64,000 nt of DNA. It comes from Pelomonas baiyunensis (GTDB taxonomy: Bacteria; Pseudomonadota; Gammaproteobacteria; Burkholderiales; Burkholderiaceae_C). The DNA lies in NCBI RefSeq assembly GCF_043555935.1, contig NZ_JBIGIB010000004.1, positions 496,001 through 560,000 on the forward strand. The letters are read 5' to 3'. The notes under the pieces were generated by a model. That model did no database searches and had not been told where the DNA came from. It saw nothing but the letters and a program-made list of their open reading frames with translations. The position numbers and the translations under genes were made by a program. This document shows, piece by piece, positions 43,249-53,816 of the stretch (position 1 is its first letter; the number at the start of each line of letters is the position of its first letter).

Positions 43249-45609
43249 TCAATCGCCCCCGGTGCTGGTGGCCAGCAGCAGGCTCTGGGCGCCGGTGATC
43301 CAGGCGGTGCGAGCGTCCGAAGGGCGCACGGTGTGCAGGTCCAGGAAGGTGCCGCTGGCCTGGCGCGTCCAGGTGCTGCCGCCGTCGCGGGTGGTCAGCA
43401 CCCGGCCGCCCTGCCCCACGATCCAGCCGCGTTGGGCGTCGCCAAAGGCCAGGTCGTTGAAGTCGGTGGCGTCACCCGCGGGGTCGATGCGCTGCCAGCT
43501 GTCGCCCCCGTCGCTGGACTTCAGCAGCAGGCCACCGCGGCCCACGGCCCAGACGCTGCCGTCGGGGTGCAGGGTCAGGGCCGTGAGGACGGCGTTCGGG
43601 TCGCCCGGGCGCGGGCGCCGCACCCAGCTCTGGCCGTTGTCGGTGGACACCACCGTCACGGCCGACGCCCCCACCCCCACCAGGCGCCCGCCGGGCAGGT
43701 GCCGCAGCACGGTGATGCCCGGCGGCAGCTCCGCCGGTTTGCGCCAGCTGCGGCCGCCATCGTCGGTCAGCAGCGGGCCTTGCTGCAGCGAGCGCACCCA
43801 GCCGCGGCTGGCGTCGCTGAAGTGCATCTGCACGCCGTCGTACACCGGCGTGGACTGCCAGGTCTTGCCCGCGTCTTCGGTGCGGTAGACAACGCCGTCG
43901 GTCAGCAGCCGCCAGCCCTGGGTGTCGGTCAGGTACTGCAGCTGCTGGATGCCGGGGCCGTTGCCGCCCGGCACCGCGCGCTCCACCACGGTCCAGGTCT
44001 GGCCGCCGTCGCGGCTTTCCAGCGAGGTGCGGTCGAAGGCCAGCATGCGCAGGGTCTTGGCGCCCAGCACCGCCACCGAGTACTGCAGGTTGGCCTCGAT
44101 CGGGTCATGCCCGATCAGGCTCTGAAAGCTCGCGCCACCGTCGCGCGAGATCCAGAAGTCGCCCCCGCCGTTGCGCGCGGTCAGCGTGAGCGCGTCCACC
44201 CGCCGCGGGGCGTTCACCTCGCTGCCCAAACGCCGCTCGGCCGGCCGGGTGCTGGGCGCCCAGGTGAGGCCGGCATCCACGCTGCGGTACACCTGCGCCC
44301 CGGTGAAGAGCACCAGCGTGCGGCCGTCCAGCGCCTGCACCGTGGGGCCGGCCACGCTCGGCCCGTTCAGCAGCGCGCCCCAGGTGCGGCCGCCGTCGCT
44401 GCTGCGGTACAGAAAGCCCTGCGACGCCGTCAGCAGCGTGTCGCCATCGTCCGACGCCCACAGCAGCTGGGCGAACAGGCCCGGCGTGGCGCTGAGGTCC
44501 AACGCCGTCCAGGTGGCGCCGGCATCCGCGCTCTTCCACAGCGTTTGGCGCTGGAACGGCAGCGGCGCGCCCGGCCCCGCCCGGCAGCCGGCCGACAGGG
44601 CGTTCAACAGCAGCCGGGTTTCGCTGGCGAAGGTGAGCGAGGTGCTCAGGCTGCACTGATCGGGCGCGTCCAGGTTCAGCACCGCCACGCGGTTCTGGCC
44701 GTCCAGGTCGGCCCGGTTCAGGCGCATGAACTGGCTGTCGTACAACCGGCCCGCGGGCGACACCACCTCCACCGGGCTCACCGCCCGCCAGGTGGCGCCG
44801 CCGTCGCGCGTGGCCGCACCCTGGTACCCGCTGGTGACGAGCGCGGTCTGGGCGCCCAGCGCCCGCACGGTGTCGGGCGCCTGGCCAGCCAGGTCCACGC
44901 CGGTCAGCTCCCGCCGCTGCCAGCTCGCCCCGCCGTCGGTGGTGCGAAACACCCCCGCGCTGCCCACGGCCCAGCCGTTGCGGGCGTCCCAGAAGCTGAC
45001 GCTGGTGAGCATGCCGGGCTCGGTGGCCGGGCGTTGCAGCACCCAGTGCGCGCCCCCGTCGTCGGTTTTCAGGATCTCGCCGTACTGGCCCACGGCCCAG
45101 GCCTGCTGCGGGCTCCACGCGAACACGTCGCGCACCAGGTGCGAGGTGGGGCGCTGCTGTTGCCAGCACCAGCCCTGGCCGGCGCCGCCGCTGCAGATCA
45201 AGCCCAGCACGTTGCCGGCGCTGGTGACGCGCACGGTGGCGCTGGCCTCGCGGCTCTGGCCGGCTTCGTTGGTGACGCGCAGCACCACGTCGAAGCTGCC
45301 CGCCCGGTCGAACCGGTGCTGCGGGCTGGCTTCGGCACTGGTGGCGCCATCGCCAAAGCGCCACTGGGCGGTGAGGCCGGCCGCCAGCGCCGTGCTGCTG
45401 GCAAACGCCAGCGCCGCGCCCGCCTCGCCGGCGGCCGGGGCGGTGATGGCCAGGCTGTCGGGCAGCGGGGTGGCCGGCGCGGGGCCGGGTGTGCTGCCGC
45501 CTGCACCCCCACCACCTGCACCACCACCGCAAGCCACCACCAGCCACGCGGCCGCCAGGCTCGCCACGGTGGCGCCACGCCGCGCAAACACGCTGTTGAA
45601 CCGGTTCAT
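43249..45609 (-). CDS. Large Ycf48/BNR-repeat lipoprotein with PKD-like domain
   Basis: A 786-residue surface lipoprotein. The leader ends in VVACGGG with lipid-bearing Cys27. Residues about 50-130 form a PKD-like beta domain (LTAQWRFGDGATSAEASPQHRF). The rest is an array of about eleven Ycf48/BNR blades, each with a T/S-x-D-G-G-x-x-W core (KTDDGGAHW, RTTDGGASW, TRDGGATW and others), forming a beta-propeller-like structure. In phototrophs Ycf48 aids photosystem assembly; in this context it is more likely an extracellular recognition or binding protein. Function is unknown. Confidence 0.85.
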   Translation of the reverse strand: MNRFNSVFARRGATVASLAAAWLVVACGGGAGGGGAGGSTPGPAPATPLPDSLAITAPAAGEAGAALAFASSTALAAGLTAQWRFGDGATSAEASPQHRFDRAGSFDVVLRVTNEAGQSREASATVRVTSAGNVLGLICSGGAGQGWCWQQQRPTSHLVRDVFAWSPQQAWAVGQYGEILKTDDGGAHWVLQRPATEPGMLTSVSFWDARNGWAVGSAGVFRTTDGGASWQRRELTGVDLAGQAPDTVRALGAQTALVTSGYQGAATRDGGATWRAVSPVEVVSPAGRLYDSQFMRLNRADLDGQNRVAVLNLDAPDQCSLSTSLTFASETRLLLNALSAGCRAGPGAPLPFQRQTLWKSADAGATWTALDLSATPGLFAQLLWASDDGDTLLTASQGFLYRSSDGGRTWGALLNGPSVAGPTVQALDGRTLVLFTGAQVYRSVDAGLTWAPSTRPAERRLGSEVNAPRRVDALTLTARNGGGDFWISRDGGASFQSLIGHDPIEANLQYSVAVLGAKTLRMLAFDRTSLESRDGGQTWTVVERAVPGGNGPGIQQLQYLTDTQGWRLLTDGVVYRTEDAGKTWQSTPVYDGVQMHFSDASRGWVRSLQQGPLLTDDGGRSWRKPAELPPGITVLRHLPGGRLVGVGASAVTVVSTDNGQSWVRRPRPGDPNAVLTALTLHPDGSVWAVGRGGLLLKSSDGGDSWQRIDPAGDATDFNDLAFGDAQRGWIVGQGGRVLTTRDGGSTWTRQASGTFLDLHTVRPSDARTAWITGAQSLLLATSTGGD

Positions 45610-45662
45610 GCTCCACCACTCCTGACGCGCTGTCTGCGCGCAGTGTAGGAGCCGTCAGCGGG

Positions 45663-46379
45663 TCACTTCAGGCGCTGCATCCAGTACACCAGCACCTCGG
45701 TGCGGGGCTCGATATCCGTGGCACTGTAGGTGTAGGTGGGCACCACGTTGATGGCGTCCAGCGTGGGCAGGCCCGAGATGATGCGGCCGAACACGGTGTA
45801 GCCCGGATTGGCGGGGCTCTGGTAGTCCAGGCTGGTGTTGTCCACCACGTTGAAGAAGAACTGGCTGGTGGCCGAGTCGGCGTCGCTGCGGCGGGCCATG
45901 GCGAGGGTGCCGCGCAGGTTGGACAGGCCGTTGTTGGCCTCCAGCTTGATCGGCGCGTACAGCGCGGGCTTGACCACCATGCCGCTGGTGTAGCCGCCGC
46001 CCTGGATGACGAAGTCGCGGTCCACGCGGTGGATGAGGGTGTTGCTGTAGAAGCCGGCCGACACGTACTTGTAGAAGTTGGCCACGGTCTGCGGGGCGTA
46101 GCTGTCGTACAGCTCCACCACCATCTCACCGCTGCTGGTGAGCATGCACACCGTGCCCCACTTGCTGGCAGCCGAGGCGGCCAGGCCCGCCGGGCTGCAC
46201 GACAGCGTGGGCGGCGTGGGATTCGGGTTGGGCCGCGGGTAGGCCGTGCCCCCGCCGCCGTTGCCACCGCCGCCACCACCGCCGCCGATGTCCACCTCGA
46301 CGCCGCCGCCGCAGGCGGTCAGCGCCACGGCCGAGCCCAGGGCCACCAACAGACTCAAAACACGGGACGGCAGGCGCAT
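45663..46379 (-). CDS. Cyclophilin-type peptidyl-prolyl isomerase, lipoprotein
   Basis: A 238-residue protein. Its leader ends in ALTACGGG (lipobox), followed by a Gly-rich tether. The cyclophilin domain at about residues 75-235 has VNFYKYV-type VANFYKYVSAGFYSNTLIHRVDRDFVIQGGG, GTLAMARRSDADSATSQFFFNV and YTVFGRIISG, retaining the Arg, Phe and Gln residues of the active site. It would act as an envelope foldase. The start is ATG 46379, since GGAGAAG is well spaced; 46391 is the alternative. It is divergent from a second PPIase of a different fold. Confidence 0.9.
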   Translation of the reverse strand: MRLPSRVLSLLVALGSAVALTACGGGVEVDIGGGGGGGGNGGGGTAYPRPNPNPTPPTLSCSPAGLAASAASKWGTVCMLTSSGEMVVELYDSYAPQTVANFYKYVSAGFYSNTLIHRVDRDFVIQGGGYTSGMVVKPALYAPIKLEANNGLSNLRGTLAMARRSDADSATSQFFFNVVDNTSLDYQSPANPGYTVFGRIISGLPTLDAINVVPTYTYSATDIEPRTEVLVYWMQRLK

Positions 46380-46525
46380 GTGCTTCTCCATGGACGAACG
46401 ATTTGCACTGTTTAACGCGAGCCTTCGCCGGGTGTTGACACCGCTTACAAGCGTTTACGTGCGATGGCTATAGTCCGCGCCGCCCGCGACCCGCGGAACC
46501 CTCTCCACCCACCTTGTTGTTCACC
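46380..46525. promoter_or_regulatory. Divergent promoter region between two PPIase lipoproteins
   Basis: A 146-bp spacer. For the FKBP gene a plausible sigma-70 promoter is TTACAA (46445-46450) and TATAGT (46469-46474) with an 18-bp spacer, giving a start near 46481. The spacer is less GC-rich than the flanking genes. The opposite promoter, for the cyclophilin, is less clear. Confidence 0.55.
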
Positions 46526-47002
46526 ATGTCCCTGTTCGCTTCTCGCCGTTCCGCCCTTTTGCTGGCTGCCAGCGCCCTCGCCGCGACGCTCGGTGTCACC
46601 GCCTGCGGGGGTGGCGGCAGCAACTCGGGCACGCCGTCCACGGGTGACGGCTACGGCTGGAGCAGCGTGACGGCGCTGAAGGTGACCGACAACGTGCTGG
46701 GCACGGGCGCCACGGCCGCTGCGGGCAGCAAGGCCACGGTCACCTACAGCGGCTACCTGTACGACGTGCGCGTGGCCGACACGCGCGGCACCAAGTTCGA
46801 CGCGGGCTCGTTCCAGTTCACGCTGGGCACGACGCCGCTGCAGGTCATCACGGGCTTCGACCAAGGCGTCACTGGCATGAAGGTGGGCGGCAAGCGCACC
46901 ATCGTCATCCCCGCCAGCCTGGGCTACGGCGCCAGCGGCTACGGCACCATCCCGGGCGGTGCCGCCTTGGTGTTCGACGTCGAGCTGACCGCGGTCAACT
47001 GA
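46526..47002 (+). CDS. FKBP-type peptidyl-prolyl isomerase, lipoprotein
   Basis: A 158-residue protein. Its leader ends in LGVTACGGGG (lipobox), followed by a Ser/Gly linker. The FKBP domain covers about residues 50-158: VLGTGATAAAGSKATVTYSGYLYD, GTKFDAGSFQFTLG, VITGFDQGVTGMKVGGKRTIVIPASLGYG and GAALVFDVEL. It is an envelope-located prolyl isomerase. Its 3' end overlaps convergent panC by eight bp. A TTG at 46514 is in frame but less likely. Confidence 0.92.
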   Translation: MSLFASRRSALLLAASALAATLGVTACGGGGSNSGTPSTGDGYGWSSVTALKVTDNVLGTGATAAAGSKATVTYSGYLYDVRVADTRGTKFDAGSFQFTLGTTPLQVITGFDQGVTGMKVGGKRTIVIPASLGYGASGYGTIPGGAALVFDVELTAVN

Positions 47003-47831
47003 CCTCGAGGTTGTCGATCAGCCGTGTGGTGCCCAGCCGCGCGGCGGCCAGTGCCACCAGGGGCTGGCCCTCCACGGCCGCGCCCAGGTCGTGCTGGCGG
47101 CGCAGCGTGACGTAATCCGGCGCCCAACCCGCCTCACGCAAGGCCTGCATCGCGTCGGCTTCCATCGCGGCCAGGTCGCGCTCGCCGGCTTGCCAGCGGG
47201 CGATCAAGGCTTTGAGCGTGCGCGACAGGCGCAGCGCTTCCACCTTCTCCGCCTCGCTCAGGTAGCCGTTGCGCGAGGACAGCGCCAAGCCCTCCGCGCT
47301 GCGGCGCGTTTCGCCGCCGTGGATGGCGATGGGCAGCGCCATCTGCGCCGTCATGCGGCGCAGCACCATCAGCTGCTGGTAGTCCTTCTTGCCGAACACC
47401 GCCAGCGTGGGCTGCACGATGTTGAAGAGCTTGTGCACCACGGTGCACACGCCCGTGAAGAAGCCGGGGCGGAAGTGCCCTTCCAGGATGTCGGCCAGCT
47501 CGGTGGGCGGCTGCACCTTGTAGCCCTGGGGCTCGGGGTAGAGCTCTTTCTCGCTGGGCGCGAACACCACATCACAGCCAGCCGCGGCCAGCAGTTCGCA
47601 GTCGCGTTCCAGCGTGCGGGGGTAGGTGTCGAAGTCTTCATGCGGCGCGAACTGCAGCCGGTTCACGAAGATGCTGGCCACCACGGCGCCTTGCGGGCCG
47701 ACCAGTTCACGGGCCTGCTTCACCAGGGCCAGGTGGCCGTCGTGCAGGTTGCCCATGGTGGGCACGAAGCCGCGCGCGGCGTGGGGGGCGAGCGCCTCGC
47801 GCAGCGCTGCGATGGTGTGAATCACCTGCAT
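46995..47831 (-). CDS. panC: Pantothenate synthetase
   Basis: A 278-residue enzyme joining pantoate and beta-alanine with ATP to form pantothenate. The N-terminal FVPTMGNLHDGHLALVKQAREL has the His-x-Gly-His nucleotidyl-binding motif. VYVNPTQF is replaced by IFVNRLQFAPHEDFDTYPRT. VHKLFNIVQPTLAVFGKKDYQQLMVLRRM and LSSRNGYLS are family signatures. It is two bases downstream of panB in an operon. panD, for beta-alanine, is not in the window. Confidence 0.96.
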   Translation of the reverse strand: MQVIHTIAALREALAPHAARGFVPTMGNLHDGHLALVKQARELVGPQGAVVASIFVNRLQFAPHEDFDTYPRTLERDCELLAAAGCDVVFAPSEKELYPEPQGYKVQPPTELADILEGHFRPGFFTGVCTVVHKLFNIVQPTLAVFGKKDYQQLMVLRRMTAQMALPIAIHGGETRRSAEGLALSSRNGYLSEAEKVEALRLSRTLKALIARWQAGERDLAAMEADAMQALREAGWAPDYVTLRRQHDLGAAVEGQPLVALAAARLGTTRLIDNLEVS

Positions 47832-47833
47832 GG

Positions 47834-48643
47834 TCAGAACCCGTGAATCTCGTTGATGGGGAAGGTCTTGGCCTTCACCTCGTCCACATAGGCTTTCACG
47901 CCGCCGAGGATGGAACCCTGCCCGGCCATGAAGTTCTTGACGAAGCGGGGCTTCTTGCCGCGGGTGATGTCCAGCGCGTCGTGCAGCACCAGCACCTGGC
48001 CCGAGGTGCCCACGCCCGCGCCGATGCCGATGACGGGCACGGGCGACGCGGCGGTGATCTCGGCAGCCAGCGCGGCGGGCACCATTTCATACAGCAGCAT
48101 GGCCGCACCGGCCTCCACCAGCTCTTGCGACTCGCGCTTGATGCGGGCCGCACTTTCCTCGTCGCGCCCCTGCACCTTGAAGCCGCCCAGCGCCGTCACG
48201 GTCTGCGGCGTGAAGCCCAGGTGCGCGCACACCGGAATGCCGCGCTCGCTGATGAAGCGCACGGTCTCGGCCGTCCAGCCGCCGCCTTCGAGCTTCACCA
48301 TGTGCGCGCCGGCCTTCACCAGGGCGGCCGCGCTTTTCCAGGCTTCTTCCTTGCTGACGTGGTAGCTGTCGAACGGCAGGTCGGCCACGACGAAGGCGTA
48401 CTTCACCCCGCGGCGCACGCAGGTGGTGTGGTACAGCATGTCGTCCAGGTTCACCGGGGCGGTGGAGCCGCGGCCCTGCAGCACATTGCCCAGGGAATCG
48501 CCAATCAGCAGCATGTCCACGCCCGCTTCGTCCAGCAGCCCGGCGAAGGCGGCGTCGTAGCAGGTCAGCATGGCGATCTTTTCGCCGCTGGCGTGCATCT
48601 GCGCGAGGCGCGGCAGGGTCATCGGCTTTCGGTCAGCGGTCAT
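47834..48643 (-). CDS. panB: 3-methyl-2-oxobutanoate hydroxymethyltransferase (ketopantoate)
   Basis: A 269-residue TIM-barrel enzyme making ketopantoate from 2-oxoisovalerate and methylene-tetrahydrofolate. Signatures are MLTCYDAAFAGLLDEAGVDMLLIGDSLGNVLQG with the metal-binding Asp, VKLEGGGWTAETVRFISERGIPVCAHLG, PVPVIGIGAGVGTSGQVLVLHDAL and RFVKNFM. The start at MTADRKP is preceded by GAGG. It is transcribed with panC, and divergent from oxyR with 86 bp between starts. Confidence 0.97.
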   Translation of the reverse strand: MTADRKPMTLPRLAQMHASGEKIAMLTCYDAAFAGLLDEAGVDMLLIGDSLGNVLQGRGSTAPVNLDDMLYHTTCVRRGVKYAFVVADLPFDSYHVSKEEAWKSAAALVKAGAHMVKLEGGGWTAETVRFISERGIPVCAHLGFTPQTVTALGGFKVQGRDEESAARIKRESQELVEAGAAMLLYEMVPAALAAEITAASPVPVIGIGAGVGTSGQVLVLHDALDITRGKKPRFVKNFMAGQGSILGGVKAYVDEVKAKTFPINEIHGF

Positions 48644-48729
48644 AGGCACCTCGGTGTAAACCCTTGTCACCCTGGAAGGGCGGCGGCAGTGTAGCGTTCG
48701 ACCCCTGCCCCTTGAGCTTGCCGCCTGCC

Positions 48730-49650
48730 ATGACCCTGACCGAGTTGCGCTACATCGTTGCCGTGGCCCGCGAGCGCCACTTCGGCCGCGCGGCCGAGGC
48801 CTGCTTCGTCTCCCAGCCCACCCTGTCGGTGGCCATCAAGAAGCTGGAGGAGGAGCTGGACGTCAAGATCTTCGAGCGCGGCGGCAACGAGGTGAGCGTG
48901 ACGCCGCTGGGCGAAGACATCGTGCGGCAGGCGCAGTCGGTGCTGGACCAGGCCGGCGCCATCCGCGAAATCGCCAAGCGCGGCAAAGACCCGCTGGCCG
49001 GCGCGCTGCGCCTGGGCATCATCTACACCATCGGCCCCTACCTGCTGCCCGAACTGGTGAAGCACACCATCGCGCAGTACCCGCAGATGCCGCTGATGCT
49101 GCAGGAGAACTTCACGGTGAAGCTGCTGGAGATGCTGCGCACCGGCGAGCTGGACTGCGCCATCATGGCCGAGCCCTTCCCCGACACCGGGCTGGCCACC
49201 GCCGCGCTGTACGACGAGCCCTTCGTGGTGGCCGTGCCGGCCTCGCACCCGCTGGCCGCGCGCGAAACCATCAGCGCCGAAGAGCTCAAGCGCGAAACCA
49301 TGCTGCTGCTGGGCAACGGCCACTGCTTCCGCGACCACGTGCTGGAGGTGTGCCCGGAGTTCGCCCGCTTCTCCAGCAACGCCGAAGGCATTCGCCGCAG
49401 CTTCGAGGGCTCGTCGCTGGAAACCATCAAGCACATGGTGGCCTCGGGCATGGGCGTGACGGTGGTGCCGGCGCTCTCGGTGCCGCGCGACGCCTCGCCC
49501 CACCTGGCCTTCGTGCCCTTCAGCGCCCCGATTCCCACCCGCCGCGTGGTGCTGGCCTGGCGGCGCAGCTTCACCCGCTACGAGGCGATTGCGGCGCTGC
49601 GCAACGCGATCTACGCCTGCCAGCTGGACGGCGTGACCCGGCTGAGCTGA
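48730..49650 (+). CDS. oxyR: Hydrogen peroxide-sensing LysR regulator OxyR
   Basis: A 306-residue LysR regulator. The N-terminal HTH is MTLTELRYIVAVARERHFGRAAEACFVSQPTLSVAIKKLE. The redox pair falls exactly at the E. coli positions: Cys199 and Cys208 in GNGHCFRDHVLEVCPEF. Oxidation by H2O2 forms the disulfide and activates catalase and dps genes. It is adjacent to katG with an OxyR-like box between them, which supports the assignment. The start is the ATG at 48730. It is divergent from panB. Confidence 0.95.
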   Translation: MTLTELRYIVAVARERHFGRAAEACFVSQPTLSVAIKKLEEELDVKIFERGGNEVSVTPLGEDIVRQAQSVLDQAGAIREIAKRGKDPLAGALRLGIIYTIGPYLLPELVKHTIAQYPQMPLMLQENFTVKLLEMLRTGELDCAIMAEPFPDTGLATAALYDEPFVVAVPASHPLAARETISAEELKRETMLLLGNGHCFRDHVLEVCPEFARFSSNAEGIRRSFEGSSLETIKHMVASGMGVTVVPALSVPRDASPHLAFVPFSAPIPTRRVVLAWRRSFTRYEAIAALRNAIYACQLDGVTRLS

Positions 49651-49707
49651 ACCGACCGGGCCGTCCCGGCCCGGGGGCGCTGGAGCCGCCCACAATTTTG
49701 GCTATCG

Positions 49708-49722
49708 TTAGATTGAATCTAT
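49708..49722. promoter_or_regulatory. OxyR-binding half-site upstream of katG
   Basis: TTAGATTGAATCTAT fits the ATAG-N7-CTAT half-site (consensus ATAGntnnnanCTAT) at all but the first base. It contains the palindrome TAGATTGAATCTA. Flanking CTATCG (49702-49707) and CGATAG (49737-49742) are inverted copies about 30 bp apart. It lies about 60-75 bp before the katG ATG, in a locally AT-rich patch. Confidence 0.75.
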
Positions 49723-49781
49723 TCAACCAACAAAGTCGATAGTTTTCAATAAGCTTCTGCCATCTCACCGCAGGAGCTGAC

Positions 49782-52019
<2,238 letters not shown>

Positions 52020-52032
52020 AGGAGACCCTGAC

Positions 52033-52137
52033 ATGCAACACGCAGCACGCACCGCCCAACGCGGCCTGGGCTGGCTGGTTTTTGCCAGCGGCAACCTCGC
52101 CGGCATCGCCCTGCTGGTGCACGGCCTGAACGGCTGA
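52033..52137 (+). CDS. 34-residue single-helix membrane peptide
   Basis: A very short gene beginning 13 bases after the katG stop. AAGGAG sits about eight bases before its ATG. The product has a basic N-terminus (MQHAARTAQRG) and one hydrophobic helix (GWLVFASGNLAGIALLVHG). It ends at a TGA before a strong hairpin. Its spacing, ribosome binding site and helix support real translation, coupled to katG. Function is unknown; it could be a membrane peptide made with catalase. Confidence 0.6.
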   Translation: MQHAARTAQRGLGWLVFASGNLAGIALLVHGLNG

Positions 52138-52162
52138 CGGGTTCACACCCGCACCCACCCCA

Positions 52163-52200
52163 GGGGCGAGCCGCTTCCGGTAGGCTCGCCCCGTCGTTTT
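52163..52200 (+). terminator. Terminator-like hairpin after the katG unit
   Basis: GGGGCGAGCC (52163-52172) and GGCTCGCCCC (52183-52192) form a 10-bp perfect stem with a 10-base loop, followed by GTCGTTTT. It is placed between the small peptide gene and dps, so it may end or reduce katG readthrough into dps. Confidence 0.65.
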
Positions 52201-52213
52201 CACAGGAGCACCC

Positions 52214-52714
52214 ATGGCCAAGAAACGCACCGCCGCCGCGCCGGCAATCCACATCGGCATCAGCGACAAGGACCGCGCCACCGTCGCGGCCGGCCTGTCT
52301 CAGCTGCTGGCCGAGACCTACACGCTGTACCTGACCACCCACAACTTCCACTGGAACGTGACGGGCCCGATGTTCAACAGCCTGCACGCGATGTTCATGG
52401 CCCAGTACACCGAGCTGTGGAACGCGGTGGACCCGATCGCCGAGCGCATCCGCTCCCTGGGCCACGCCGCGCCGGGCAGCTACGCGCAGTTCGCCAAGCT
52501 CAGCAGCCTGCCCGACGCCCCCGCCACCCCGCCCAAGGCGCTGGAGATGGTGCGCATCCTGAAAGAAGGCCACGAGGCCGTGGCCCGCACCGCACGCCAG
52601 CTGTTCCCGGCCGTGGACAAAGCCAGCGACGAGCCCAGCGCCGACCTGCTGACCCAGCGCATCACGGTGCACGAGCAGACGGCTTGGATGTTGCGCAGCC
52701 TGCTGGAAGAGTGA
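52214..52714 (+). CDS. dps: Dps-family ferritin-like DNA-protection protein
   Basis: A 166-residue four-helix protein. After a basic tail (AKKRTAAAP) the ferroxidase-type interface residues appear in LTTHNFHWNVTGPMFNSLHAMFMAQYTELWNAVDPIAERIRSLG, with His, Asp and Glu in the pattern of the Dps/Starvation family. The C-terminal helix has VHEQTAWMLRSLLEE. It oxidises and stores iron using H2O2 and binds DNA during stress. It follows the katG unit and probably belongs to the OxyR regulon. CAGGAG precedes the ATG. Confidence 0.9.
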   Translation: MAKKRTAAAPAIHIGISDKDRATVAAGLSQLLAETYTLYLTTHNFHWNVTGPMFNSLHAMFMAQYTELWNAVDPIAERIRSLGHAAPGSYAQFAKLSSLPDAPATPPKALEMVRILKEGHEAVARTARQLFPAVDKASDEPSADLLTQRITVHEQTAWMLRSLLEE

Positions 52715-52849
52715 GCTTCGGCCCGCGCGGCGGGCCAGCGATAGGGCCGGCGATACAGGTGGAATGACGGTGAATCCCGGCGCATTGGGCGCGATCCCTT
52801 GCGCTGGGGCCGCCCACAATCGGCGAACTTCCGTTTTCTCGGGCTGCGC

Positions 52850-53758
52850 ATGTCCATTCCGCCTTTCATCGAACGCCTCATGGCCGGCCTGCAGCCGGGC
52901 AGCAGCGTGCCCGAGGTGCTGAAGGCCGCGATAGCGCCCGACGCGCACATCCTGGAAATCGGGCCTGGCGCCAGCCCGGCCTTCCGTCGCCGCGACTACC
53001 CCAACCTCAAGGTGTCCGACTACTGCGACACCGCCACCCTGCAGCGGCAGATGCGCGAGGTGTACCGGCTGCCGGACGGCCCGTTCGATCTGTTCGACGA
53101 CATCGACTACGTCTGCGCCGACGGCCGCCTGGCCGACTGCGTGCCCGCAGAACAACGCTTCGACCTGATCTACAGCTGCCACAACATCGAGCACCAGCCC
53201 GATCTGCTGATGCACCTGCGCAGCGTAGAAACGCTGCTCAAGCCCGGCGGAACGGCGGTGATGGTGGTGCCGCTGAAGACGCAAACCTTCGACCTCTTCC
53301 GCCAGCTCACCACCACCAGCGACGTGCTGATGCGCCACCACTGGCCGCACGCTGCGCCTGCCGCAAAACTGGCGTTCGACACCGACAGCCACTCGGCGTC
53401 GCCGCCGGCCGGCGCACCGCACCGATTCGGCCCGCAAGACCCGCTGAGCGTGGGCGACCTGCACGCCGCGTTCGAGCACCTGCAGCGGTCCATGACCGGG
53501 CAGGCGCGCGACCTCAGCTACCTGCACTACCACGTGTTCACGCCCGAGTCGCTGCAGATCCTGCTGCTGGAGCTGTACCTGCTGCGGCAATGCAGCCTGA
53601 TTCCGGCGATGTGCACCGGCGAGGTGGGCAACAGCTTCGTGATCGCGTTGCAGCCCATGCCCTGGCCCGCCGACCCGACCCACGCCGCCGCGTGGACGGC
53701 GCACCTGGAATCCATTCGGCTGCAGCGCTACCGCGACGGCGCCTTCCGCCCCCACTGA
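52850..53758 (+). CDS. SAM-dependent methyltransferase-like protein
   Basis: A 302-residue protein. The class I methyltransferase core begins with HILEIGPGASPAFRRRDYPNLKVSDYCD (SAM-binding loop) and continues with ERFDLIYSCHNIEHQPDLLMHLRSVETLLKPGGTAVMVVP, the usual post-I and motif IV/VI features. The C-terminal 130 residues (HVFTPESLQILLLELYLLRQC) resemble an added substrate domain. Similar proteins occur in glycan or lipopolysaccharide gene sets, but nothing around here defines the target. It stands alone, 58 bp before prfC. Confidence 0.85.
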   Translation: MSIPPFIERLMAGLQPGSSVPEVLKAAIAPDAHILEIGPGASPAFRRRDYPNLKVSDYCDTATLQRQMREVYRLPDGPFDLFDDIDYVCADGRLADCVPAEQRFDLIYSCHNIEHQPDLLMHLRSVETLLKPGGTAVMVVPLKTQTFDLFRQLTTTSDVLMRHHWPHAAPAAKLAFDTDSHSASPPAGAPHRFGPQDPLSVGDLHAAFEHLQRSMTGQARDLSYLHYHVFTPESLQILLLELYLLRQCSLIPAMCTGEVGNSFVIALQPMPWPADPTHAAAWTAHLESIRLQRYRDGAFRPH

Positions 53759-53816
53759 GGCCGCACCTGCCTGGGCGGTGCCGGGGATAATTGCGGGTTA
53801 GCCCGAGAGCCACCGC

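Noticed and set aside
42169..45648. A 1159-residue plus-strand open frame opposite the hydrolase and Ycf48-like genes
   Set aside because: Composition is Ala/Arg/His-rich without domains; the minus-strand genes have clear signal peptides and repeats.
46310..46460. CRISPR-like or other direct-repeat array near the Gly-rich tether of the cyclophilin
   Set aside because: The repetition is simple codon repetition (GGC/GGT) within a Gly linker, not spaced repeats.
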